DNA of 64,000 nt from Agathobacter sp. (lineage in GTDB: Bacteria > Bacillota > Clostridia > Lachnospirales > Lachnospiraceae). The notes under the pieces were generated by a model, which saw only the letters and a program-made list of their open reading frames with translations, did no database searches and was not told where the DNA came from. Within the stretch, counting starts at the first letter, position 1, and every line of letters starts with the position of its first letter. Shown here piece by piece: positions 8,140 through 15,152 of the stretch. Location of the stretch: the NCBI GenBank assembly GCA_017409825.1, contig JAFQRZ010000023.1:58008-122007 (forward strand). The letters run 5' to 3'. Made by a program: the position numbers and the translations under genes.

Positions 8140-8727
8140 ATGGAGAATGATTATATTATTATAATTGATGAAAGCCTATTAGTATTTATAGAACATTCCA
8201 TAAAAAAGGAGATACCAGATAATTATCAATATACGTTAAGTAGTAGAATTTCAGATAGGCTTGCAAATGATATTGAAAATTTATTAGGGCTATCGGTTAA
8301 AGGATATAAAAATAAAATTACACCAGGTCGAATTAGACACATATATAAAAGACATGGAGAAAATGGATTGGCGGATAAGAGCATGGGAAATTTACGTGAT
8401 ATAGCAAAGATTGGATATATAGTTGAAAACTATAGTAAAATAGCAAGCGGTAATGATATGAGTGGAGAATATAAAAACAAAGATGGTTCACCTTCAAAGA
8501 CTGTCGTTTTACAGGGATGTCTAGACAATGAATTTTATTATGTAGTAGAAGCAGTTCCAGATTCTGCAAGAAAAACACTGTATGTGACAACTGCTTATAT
8601 AAATAAAAATGACACAATTGCTGAAGCGGGAGATGCAATAAGCCTTAACCCAGACGTCCCAAACGGACTTCAGACAAATGTGCCTTCTAACATTATTATA
8701 CCAAGAGATAATAAAAATGCAATATAA
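8140..8727 (+). CDS. Stand-alone PBECR-type (phage nuclease/toxin-like) domain protein
   Basis: 195 residues, RBS weak but present (AGGGGG). The segment ITPGRIRHIYKRHGENG (about 67-83) and the downstream pattern of an aromatic/basic strand, GYIVENYS and a VVLQG...YYVVEAVPDS core resemble the phage-Barnase-EndoU-ColicinE5-RelE-like nuclease domains usually found at the C-terminus of phage head-morphogenesis or polymorphic-toxin proteins; the RH-x-x-x-R/K-H residues would be catalytic. Here the domain is free-standing, has no signal peptide and has no phage genes beside it. The tail is Asn/Asp/Pro-rich. No immunity gene is obvious, though the next gene is transcribed in the same direction after a 124-base gap. 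The family assignment is by eye and moderate. Confidence 0.55.
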   Translation: MENDYIIIIDESLLVFIEHSIKKEIPDNYQYTLSSRISDRLANDIENLLGLSVKGYKNKITPGRIRHIYKRHGENGLADKSMGNLRDIAKIGYIVENYSKIASGNDMSGEYKNKDGSPSKTVVLQGCLDNEFYYVVEAVPDSARKTLYVTTAYINKNDTIAEAGDAISLNPDVPNGLQTNVPSNIIIPRDNKNAI

Positions 8728-8851
8728 AAAACAAATTAAGGTAACGTTAAGGTTTTGTTAAGCTAAAACATATAGTACAAACTTTACATCTATGCTACAA
8801 TGAACATAACAAAACAGATTGCATACATTTTAATGAATGGGGGAATTTGAT

Positions 8852-9688
8852 ATGACAATAAATGATGCAAAAAAGGTTATGTTGGACAAAGTAAATCTTG
8901 AGATAGAAGTAGCAGAACTGAGAGATGAGATAAAAGCGAAGGAGAGACAGAGAAAGAAACTTCGCTATGAGGCAGACGAAATGCAGATGCAGTATGATGA
9001 CTTAGCGAATTCTAAAATGCGACAGTTTTTCTTAGGCCTTACGGGAAAGAAAGAAGTACGTTTACAGGAAGCAGGAAATGAAGTTCGTAGAGTAAAAGGG
9101 GAACTGGCCTCCGTAGAATTTGAGTTAGAATCGTTGAATGCCAGAGTAGAAGAAATCGAACAGACGGGTACAGAAATTGAAAGCGTATGCAATGAGTGTC
9201 TAAAGATGATTGAGGAGATGGATGGTGCAGACGTAAAAAGGAAATTACTTTCTATTCGCGTAGTGCCAGGAACAAGAGCAGAGATTACGGATTGTCTGGC
9301 GGAAGTGAAACCACTTTTCACGACGGCTTATGATATCTATGAGACTCGAACAGGCAGGCCTGCGACTCCTGGTACATATATAAATAAAGATTCCGAAATG
9401 AGAAAGCTTAGCAGGGAGATTGAAAAGGGTGTCAATCATATCATTGAGTTGTTAAATACATATAATCTGTATGCACCAGAGCAAATTAAAATTGATTTTC
9501 ATGCAAAATGGATGGAGAAAGAAAATTATTGGGAAGAGCAACAGATGGCGTATGATACAATGGAAAGAATCAAGAAGGTAGAAGATTGGTTTTATCGATT
9601 AGATAACTGCTGGAAAGTAGGGCAGAAACAGCAGAAGGAAGCGATGCAGGGACTTCAGGAAGAGGTATTGGCGTATTTGGATGATTAA
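8852..9688 (+). CDS. Coiled-coil cytoplasmic protein, first gene of an unknown operon
   Basis: 278 residues from ATG 8852, chosen because GGGGGAA sits six bases before it; an ATG five codons upstream would include that site in the coding region. Residues about 5-125 are strongly coiled-coil (heptads of Leu/Val with Glu/Lys/Arg). A second helical part (about 130-278) has Trp-rich stretches (EKENYWEEQ, EDWFYRLDNCW). There is no membrane segment. It is followed at once by a membrane protein, a GRAM-like protein, an acidic single-pass protein and a membrane-tethered XRE protein. I do not recognise a family. Confidence 0.6.
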   Translation: MTINDAKKVMLDKVNLEIEVAELRDEIKAKERQRKKLRYEADEMQMQYDDLANSKMRQFFLGLTGKKEVRLQEAGNEVRRVKGELASVEFELESLNARVEEIEQTGTEIESVCNECLKMIEEMDGADVKRKLLSIRVVPGTRAEITDCLAEVKPLFTTAYDIYETRTGRPATPGTYINKDSEMRKLSREIEKGVNHIIELLNTYNLYAPEQIKIDFHAKWMEKENYWEEQQMAYDTMERIKKVEDWFYRLDNCWKVGQKQQKEAMQGLQEEVLAYLDD

Positions 9689-9701
9689 GGAGGTGTTTGG
9701 T

Positions 9702-10304
9702 ATGACAAATAACAAAGCATTATTCATGAAATGGGCACAGATTTTGTTTTATGTACAGTGTGCTGCGGTGGTTGTATCACTGATTGCAAGTTTACCATTT
9801 GTTGGCTCATGGTTTACTTGGATAATTCGAATCATTTCTATCGCAACGGTTTTTGTGATATACAAATTATCGCCTGTAAATCCACGATATCGTAAGGCGG
9901 CTATATTCATGGGAATATCGACCATTTTGCTAGTCATTTTTGTAAAAGAACTTTGGATACTTGTAATCGTTGGGGCGATTTGTTCGATCATTGGAATGTA
10001 TCAGGAGTATGTTGGACATTCGGAAGTGATGGCAGGTATTGATGATAAATTGGCAAAGAACTGGCATAGCCTGTTCCATTGGGATTTCTGGGGTGGTTTA
10101 GCGGTATCTTTTATCGGTGCAATTTGCCTCACCATTTTGACACTGACAATTTCTTCGGAGGTTAGTGTTGATGTTGCAGTAGTAATTGCAGATGGTTACC
10201 AGACAATTTTGAACATTGTATATCTCGTGTTTTTAAAACGAATGCTTACAGTATATGCGAATTATGAACCACAGAAAGAGGAAGAGATTACAAATGAAGG
10301 ATAA
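9702..10304 (+). CDS. Integral membrane protein of unknown function
   Basis: 200 residues from ATG 9702, which follows AAGGAGGTG at ideal spacing. About six transmembrane helices (roughly 12-32, 36-53, 62-80, 84-102, 130-150, 160-185) and a cytoplasmic acidic tail. It starts 14 bases after the previous stop, and its end overlaps the next start by 11 bases, so the genes are translationally coupled. No family recognised. Confidence 0.7.
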   Translation: MTNNKALFMKWAQILFYVQCAAVVVSLIASLPFVGSWFTWIIRIISIATVFVIYKLSPVNPRYRKAAIFMGISTILLVIFVKELWILVIVGAICSIIGMYQEYVGHSEVMAGIDDKLAKNWHSLFHWDFWGGLAVSFIGAICLTILTLTISSEVSVDVAVVIADGYQTILNIVYLVFLKRMLTVYANYEPQKEEEITNEG

Positions 10305-10650
10305 AGCAGAACAGGAAAGAAAAGAACTAAATAAAGAACTGATAAAAAGAACTTTTGTGAATCAGATGCAGAATACCTTTACGGTTAGTTTGTGTAAAAA
10401 TGGAATCTTAGGCGGATATATTGTCGTTGGTGACGTGTCAATGATATATAAGACTGGAAAAGTGACAATCCCAGAAAAATATAGAAACTTGGTGATGGAA
10501 TATGAGGATATTTTCTCGGTGACAGAAGGCAAAATGTTGTTTTTACCGACCGTTTCTGTTAAGATGAAAAACGATGAAGAATACAAGTTTATTGTATTTG
10601 CAAGAAAACGATTTTTAGAAGCGTTGAATCATAAACGCAATAAAAAGTAA
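10294..10650 (+). CDS. Small GRAM/PH-like domain protein
   Basis: 118 residues from ATG 10294 (GAGGAAG upstream), overlapping the preceding gene. After a charged helix, residues about 25-105 show alternating beta strands (TVSLCKNGILGGYIVVGDV, VTIPEKYRNL, FSVTEGKMLFLPTVSVKMKN, EYKFIVFARKRFLEALN) and a final helix, the fold pattern of bacterial GRAM/PH-like domains. Such domains often attach to membranes or lipids. Inference only; placed between two membrane proteins. Confidence 0.5.
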   Translation: MKDKAEQERKELNKELIKRTFVNQMQNTFTVSLCKNGILGGYIVVGDVSMIYKTGKVTIPEKYRNLVMEYEDIFSVTEGKMLFLPTVSVKMKNDEEYKFIVFARKRFLEALNHKRNKK

Positions 10651-10663
10651 AGAGGGAAAAAGA

Positions 10664-11569
10664 ATGGCACAATACGATGATTTTGGAAGACCGATTTATG
10701 AAACGGCGGAAGAATATAATAAAGCCCATAAGGGTGGTGTATGTCCACGTACGTATGACAGCCCAGAGGGAGATAACTATCAGCACAATACGATGAAGAA
10801 GACGAAACGTTATCAAAGTGCTGCACAGCGTTATGCAGAGCGAAATGGCTCGAAAAAAGCGAAGAAAATGGTGCTGGGATTAGCTGTATTTTTTATTGTG
10901 CTAAATGTGGTCGTAATTTTCTCGATGTTTAAAATGGTAGGCGGTGTCTATGATGATTATCAGGATTACGACGAAAGCTGGGTGGATCCTGATGGTGAAG
11001 AACATGGTTATGGTCCATACGTTGGTGATGACACAATTCCATTGCCAGAAGGATTTGAAACCTTTTCTTATAATGGTCAGACCTATACGTTACCAACAAG
11101 TTATCAAGAGATTTTACAGATGGGATTTACGTTAGAAGAGGATTATGACATAAATGATTTGTTTCCTACGGAATATGAGGAATTGATTGCTTTTGAAGAG
11201 GATGAGGATGGATTTACGTCTGCAATGGTACGCATCAATAACTATACAGGGGATGAGATTCCATTAGGGAAATGTATGGTGGATTATTTCTACATAGAAA
11301 ATCCTGCGGCATTTGATAAAGCTGAACAAGTTCCAGCTTTTGTGTTTGGCGATGGGCTTACCTTTGAAAGTAGCTACGAGGAATTAGAAGCTTACTTTGG
11401 TACGCCATATTATCATTACGAAGACCATTCAGAAGAGGGCTACTACTATGATAGCTATGACTGGGCGTATTATGGAGAGGACGAAATGCATTTTGTAAGC
11501 ATTACTTTTTGGAATGGTGTAATTGATAGTGTAGGCATAGAGAAAAGGGCTTATGAGGAGAAATATTAG
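10664..11569 (+). CDS. Single-pass membrane protein with acidic, Tyr/Asp-rich external domain
   Basis: 301 residues. A cytoplasmic N-terminal region (about 1-67, ending in basic SKKAKKM) is followed by one transmembrane helix (about 68-90) and an extracellular domain (about 95-301) rich in Asp, Glu and Tyr (for example YEDHSEEGYYYDSYDW near 245-260). The N-terminus QYDDFGRPIYETAEEYN has no signal peptide, so topology is inside-out type II. RBS AGAGGGAAAAAG. Same operon as the genes before it. I do not recognise a family. Confidence 0.6.
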   Translation: MAQYDDFGRPIYETAEEYNKAHKGGVCPRTYDSPEGDNYQHNTMKKTKRYQSAAQRYAERNGSKKAKKMVLGLAVFFIVLNVVVIFSMFKMVGGVYDDYQDYDESWVDPDGEEHGYGPYVGDDTIPLPEGFETFSYNGQTYTLPTSYQEILQMGFTLEEDYDINDLFPTEYEELIAFEEDEDGFTSAMVRINNYTGDEIPLGKCMVDYFYIENPAAFDKAEQVPAFVFGDGLTFESSYEELEAYFGTPYYHYEDHSEEGYYYDSYDWAYYGEDEMHFVSITFWNGVIDSVGIEKRAYEEKY

Positions 11570-11657
11570 TTGCAACTGAAAGTTGCGTGATAGTTGGTAG
11601 AAGCAACCAAGCTTTTTTGATAGATTTTAGATATCAAAAAAACAAGGAGGAAAATAT

Positions 11658-12008
11658 ATGGCAGGAAATGTTATAGTATTTTTGGTGTTTGGTGTGTTTG
11701 CGATTGTCTGGGCTGGTTTTGTGATTTGGTTGCTTTCATTAATCATTCGTGCATTGTTGAAGTATCTTAAAACAGAGGATGTTCGAAAAGAAAAAGCGGT
11801 GGTAACGAAATCATTAGGTGAAAGATTAAAGAATTATCGAACTTCATGTATGATGACGCAGGAATTTGTGGCAGAGCAGATTGGTGTGAGTCGACAGGCA
11901 GTTTCAAAATGGGAGAATGGAACTTCCGACCCAAGCACATCGAATTTGTTTGCGTTAGCAAAGTTGTTTGGTATTTCTGTAGAAGAATTACTGCGAGATG
12001 TTGGGTGA
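11658..12008 (+). CDS. Membrane-tethered XRE-family regulator
   Basis: 116 residues: one transmembrane helix at about 5-35, a charged linker, and a complete XRE helix-turn-helix at about 52-112 (LGERLKNYRTSCMMTQEFV, then SRQAVSKWENGTSDPSTSN). RBS AAGGAGGAAAA. The N-terminal anchor fused to a DNA-binding domain is uncommon; the usual order is HTH first. It comes 88 bases after the acidic membrane protein with only a weak intervening hairpin, so it may belong to that operon and report on its membrane partners. A plain repressor held at the membrane is the simplest reading. Confidence 0.75.
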   Translation: MAGNVIVFLVFGVFAIVWAGFVIWLLSLIIRALLKYLKTEDVRKEKAVVTKSLGERLKNYRTSCMMTQEFVAEQIGVSRQAVSKWENGTSDPSTSNLFALAKLFGISVEELLRDVG

Positions 12009-12012
12009 CACA

Positions 12013-12042
12013 AGTCGCTAGGTTTACCTAGCGGCTTATTTT
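12013..12042 (+). terminator. Terminator after the tethered XRE gene
   Basis: AGTCGCTAGG (12013-12022) / CCTAGCGGCT (12027-12036), loop TTTA, followed by TATTTTTA. Confidence 0.85.
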
Positions 12043-12065
12043 TATGCAATAGGGTCTTCTCAAAA

Positions 12066-12103
12066 ACGGTCAATGGATTATAATAAGAATTAACCGAACC
12101 GGT
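12066..12103 (+). promoter_or_regulatory. Promoter and candidate TetR operator
   Basis: A -10 TATAAT at 12079-12084 is flanked by CGGTCAA at 12067-12073 and again at 12100-12106. ACCG-AAC-CGGT (12093-12103) is a small dyad just upstream of the RBS AAGGAGG. Inference: autoregulation by the TetR protein that follows. Confidence 0.4.
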
Positions 12104-12115
12104 CAAGGAGGCTCT

Positions 12116-12745
12116 ATGAACGATAAATTTTTTGAATTGCCGTTAGAAAAACAAGAGAAAATCATTAACGCAGGATTTCGGGTATTCTCCCAAAATTCCT
12201 ACAAGAAAAGTCCGATGAGTGAGATTGCAGATGCAGCAGGCATTAGTAAGTCCTTGCTTTTTCACTATTTTCACAATAAAAAGGAGTTGTATCTTTTTCT
12301 GTGGGACAAATGTGCTACGATTACAATAGAGACATTGATGAAAAGTGGCTGTTATTTTCAAGCGGATTTTTTTGATAGTATGTATAAGGGGATGAAAGCT
12401 AAGGCAAATATTATTCGTCAATATCCAGATTTGGGACGTTTTGTAATGAAAGCCTATTATGAGAAAGATCCAGAGGTGTTTTCAGAGATTCAGGCAAGTA
12501 TCGCAAAGCATGGAGCATTTAAAGCAAATGCGAAGTTGTTGAATTTGGATCCAGAGCAATTCATTCCAGGTCTGGACATTGAGATGATGTATCAAGATAT
12601 GTATTGGGCATCCGAAGGGTATCTTTGGAACAAGGTACAAGGAGACAATATAGATGTAGATGCAATGGAACAGGAGTTTACAAAACTAATTGATTTTTGG
12701 AAGTCGATATATTTACGAAAAGGGGAATCGTATGGCAGCAATTAA
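12116..12745 (+). CDS. TetR-family transcriptional regulator
   Basis: 209 residues, normal for the family. Residues about 8-55 hold the TetR helix-turn-helix (KIINAGFRVFSQNSYKKSPM, EIADAAGISKSLLFHYFHNK). The C-terminal domain is the ligand and dimerisation part. The gene overlaps the start of an ABC ATPase, followed by its permease, so this is a classic regulator-exporter operon. Inference: it represses the transporter and is released by a transported compound; the ligand is unknown. Confidence 0.88.
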   Translation: MNDKFFELPLEKQEKIINAGFRVFSQNSYKKSPMSEIADAAGISKSLLFHYFHNKKELYLFLWDKCATITIETLMKSGCYFQADFFDSMYKGMKAKANIIRQYPDLGRFVMKAYYEKDPEVFSEIQASIAKHGAFKANAKLLNLDPEQFIPGLDIEMMYQDMYWASEGYLWNKVQGDNIDVDAMEQEFTKLIDFWKSIYLRKGESYGSN

Positions 12746-13607
12746 GATAAAGAATCTTACAAAATCGTATGGGAAAGCCAGAGGAATTATTGATATAAAC
12801 TTAACAGTTGAAGATGGGGAATTTTTCGGATTTATTGGGCCAAATGGAGCTGGGAAATCTACCACGATTCGTACATTGCTTGGAATGATTCAAGTGACAA
12901 GTGGAGAGGCAAGGGTGTTAGGTTACGATATTCAGAAAGAAAGCACGAAGCTTTTATCAGAAATTGGATACCTGCCTTCAGAAGCGGTATTTTATTCTGG
13001 AATGAAGGTTAAAGATGTGTTGAAACTATCTGCAGATTTGCATAAAAAGGATTGTGCAGAAGAAAGAAAACGTCTATGTGAACGATTACAGTTGGATGTA
13101 AACCGAAAAGTAGATGAGCTTTCTTTTGGAAATCGAAAGAAAGTGGCTATTGTATGTGCCTTGCAGCATAATCCACGATTGTTGATTTTGGATGAACCAA
13201 CGAGTGGTTTAGATCCGCTGATGCAGAAAGAGTTCTTCGATATTTTGAGAGAACGCAATGAAAAAGGTGTGACGATTTTTCTTTCAAGTCATATTTTGTC
13301 AGAGGTGCAGACGCATTGTAAGCGTGCCGCTATTATTCGGGAAGGTCGTCTGATTGCATGTGATAGTGTGGAGGAATTGGCGAAAACGAATGCAAAGCGA
13401 GTGAGCATTGTAGGAGAGGTAAGTATCGATGCGTTGGAAGGGGTGCGTGATAAAAAGACAGAACAGGATAGCATCAGCTTCTTATATAGTGGAGATGTTA
13501 ATACACTGATTCAACACATCTCTAAAGCGGATATAAAAGACCTTTCTATTACCGAACCGGATTTGGAAGAAATATTTATGCATTACTATGAAGCGGAGGA
13601 CAAATAG
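12732..13607 (+). CDS. ABC transporter ATP-binding protein
   Basis: 291 residues from ATG 12732 (AAGGGGAAT upstream), overlapping the TetR gene by 14 bases. Walker A GPNGAGKST (about 36-44), signature LSFGNRKK (about 131-138, Gly of LSGG changed to Phe-Gly) and Walker B LLILDEPTSGLD. The length and the extra C-terminal part match the ABC-2 exporter ATPases of the CcmA/BcrA type. It pairs with the permease starting one base after its stop. Probably drug, peptide or lipid export. Confidence 0.92.
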   Translation: MAAIKIKNLTKSYGKARGIIDINLTVEDGEFFGFIGPNGAGKSTTIRTLLGMIQVTSGEARVLGYDIQKESTKLLSEIGYLPSEAVFYSGMKVKDVLKLSADLHKKDCAEERKRLCERLQLDVNRKVDELSFGNRKKVAIVCALQHNPRLLILDEPTSGLDPLMQKEFFDILRERNEKGVTIFLSSHILSEVQTHCKRAAIIREGRLIACDSVEELAKTNAKRVSIVGEVSIDALEGVRDKKTEQDSISFLYSGDVNTLIQHISKADIKDLSITEPDLEEIFMHYYEAEDK

Positions 13608-13608
13608 C

Positions 13609-14394
13609 ATGACATTAATTAAGCATGAATTAAGACAGGGCTGGAAATCCCTTGCAATTTGGACACTCTCAATTGGATTTTTCATTGTAATCTGTGTCAT
13701 GATGTATCCAGAAATGGAAGGAGAAATGGAAGAAGTAAGTGAGATGTTTTCTTCCATGGGTGCGTTTACGGCAGCATTTGGTATGGATAAATTAAATTTT
13801 GGTACACTGATAGGATTTTATGCGATTGAGTGTGGAAATATCTTAGGTATCGGTGGTGCCTTTTTTGCAGCAATTCTTGGAATCACAGCATTGGCAAAGG
13901 AAGAGAAAGAGAGAACCGCTGAGTTTTTGCTGAGCCACCCAGTCAGTCGTAATAAGGTTATTACGGAGAAATTGATTGCAGTTTTTTTACAAATAGTAAT
14001 TATGAATGTATTGGTTTATCTTATGTCGATTGCATCTATCGCAGGTATAGGCGAAGAGATATCGTGGGAAGAATTAGGACTTTTGCATTTGGCATATTTC
14101 CTTGTGCAGATTGTGCTGGCGGGCATTTGCTTTGGAATTTCTGCATTTATTCGTGGAAATGGAATTGGAGCAGGGATTGGACTTGCAACAGTGATGTATT
14201 TTATTAATATCGTCGCAAATATTACCGAGTCGGCAAAGGATTTGAAATATCTAACGCCATTTGGATTTGCCGAAGGTGCGGATATCATTACCAATGTGGA
14301 TTTGGAGTGGAAGATGGTTGCCATAAATATGGTATTTGCCTTTATTGCAGTTGGCATGGCTTATTGGAAATATGCAAAAAAGGATATTCGTTAA
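13609..14394 (+). CDS. ABC-2 type transporter permease
   Basis: 261 residues from ATG 13609, RBS GCGGAGGAC. Six transmembrane helices in the ABC-2 pattern, with a conserved cytoplasmic stretch after helix 2 (ALAKEEKERTAEFLLSHPVS), which is typical of NatB/YhgE-like exporters. It works with the preceding ATPase. Confidence 0.88.
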   Translation: MTLIKHELRQGWKSLAIWTLSIGFFIVICVMMYPEMEGEMEEVSEMFSSMGAFTAAFGMDKLNFGTLIGFYAIECGNILGIGGAFFAAILGITALAKEEKERTAEFLLSHPVSRNKVITEKLIAVFLQIVIMNVLVYLMSIASIAGIGEEISWEELGLLHLAYFLVQIVLAGICFGISAFIRGNGIGAGIGLATVMYFINIVANITESAKDLKYLTPFGFAEGADIITNVDLEWKMVAINMVFAFIAVGMAYWKYAKKDIR

Positions 14395-14452
14395 TTTCCC
14401 ACTTTACAAATTTGCCAAAAGGTACTAAAATATCTAAGTAACTAAATACACA

Positions 14453-14735
14453 AAACGTTGATGAGAAGAGTACGTTGTAGAAGTGTATCAGAGAAAGACG
14501 CCATAGCAAGGCTATGTGGTGCGAGCGTCCATACAAAGAAGCAGCCGAAGACCACCTCAGAGTGACCCCAATCCGGTCCGGCAGACACCGTTATCGTCAA
14601 AAGAGGCTTGTGTGATATTTGATAGGAGGCATGTGCTTGCCTATAAAAAACACAAGTGAACTCAGGTGGAACCACGACTAAGTTTAATCGTCCTGAATGA
14701 TATAGAATATTTTGTATCATTCAGGATTTTTTATT
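14453..14735 (+). ncRNA. T-box leader (threonine type)
   Basis: A long structured leader with no coding capacity fills the gap before the next gene. The conserved T-box sequence AGGTGGAACCACG lies at 14664-14676. It is followed by a strong terminator, TCCTGAATGATA (14691-14702) / TATCATTCAGGA (14715-14726) plus six T. Stem I starts near 14453; in its distal strand the segment GAAG-ACC-ACC near 14547-14556 suggests the specifier codon ACC (threonine, 14551-14553). Known mechanism: uncharged tRNA-Thr binds and stabilises the antiterminator. thrS lies downstream, which agrees, but a small membrane-protein gene comes first. Confidence 0.9.
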
Positions 14736-14779
14736 GCATAAGAGCAGATAAATTTGTATACAGAGAAAGGATAGTCGTT

Positions 14780-15130
14780 ATGGGAGAGGGAGAAAGATTC
14801 TGGGCTTTTATTATATGGACAATACTAGGAGTGGTATTTGTGGTAATGGGGATATATGATATGAATTCCAAGAAAGCAAAACCATTCGGTTTTTGGGCAA
14901 ATGCTGAGGTAGGACCAATAGAAGATGTAAAAGCCTATAATCGTGCTTTAGGTAGATTATGGTGTGTGTATGGGGTTTTGTTTATTTTAATAGGATTACC
15001 ATTATTGATATTAAATGAACAGAATGCAGGGTTAATTGCTATCCCTATGGTGGGGACGATGCTTATTAGTATTGGAGCAATGGCTGTTTATTCCATTGGA
15101 ATAGAAGCTAAATATCGTAAAAAGAAATAA
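14780..15130 (+). CDS. DUF3784-like small membrane protein between T-box and thrS
   Basis: 116 residues from ATG 14780, RBS GAAAGGA. Three transmembrane helices (about 8-26, 60-78, 85-105). The middle section PFGFWANAEVGPIEDVKAYN, then RALGRLWCVYGVLF, resembles the DUF3784 family. It is read from the same T-box leader as thrS with no promoter or terminator between (22-base gap), so its expression should respond to threonyl-tRNA charging. Function unknown. Confidence 0.7.
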   Translation: MGEGERFWAFIIWTILGVVFVVMGIYDMNSKKAKPFGFWANAEVGPIEDVKAYNRALGRLWCVYGVLFILIGLPLLILNEQNAGLIAIPMVGTMLISIGAMAVYSIGIEAKYRKKK

Positions 15131-15152
15131 ATGAAAGAAAGGAAGATAAAAA

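Noticed and set aside
8140-8727. Idea that this region is a prophage remnant
   Set aside because: No other phage structural, integrase or lysis genes are found nearby.
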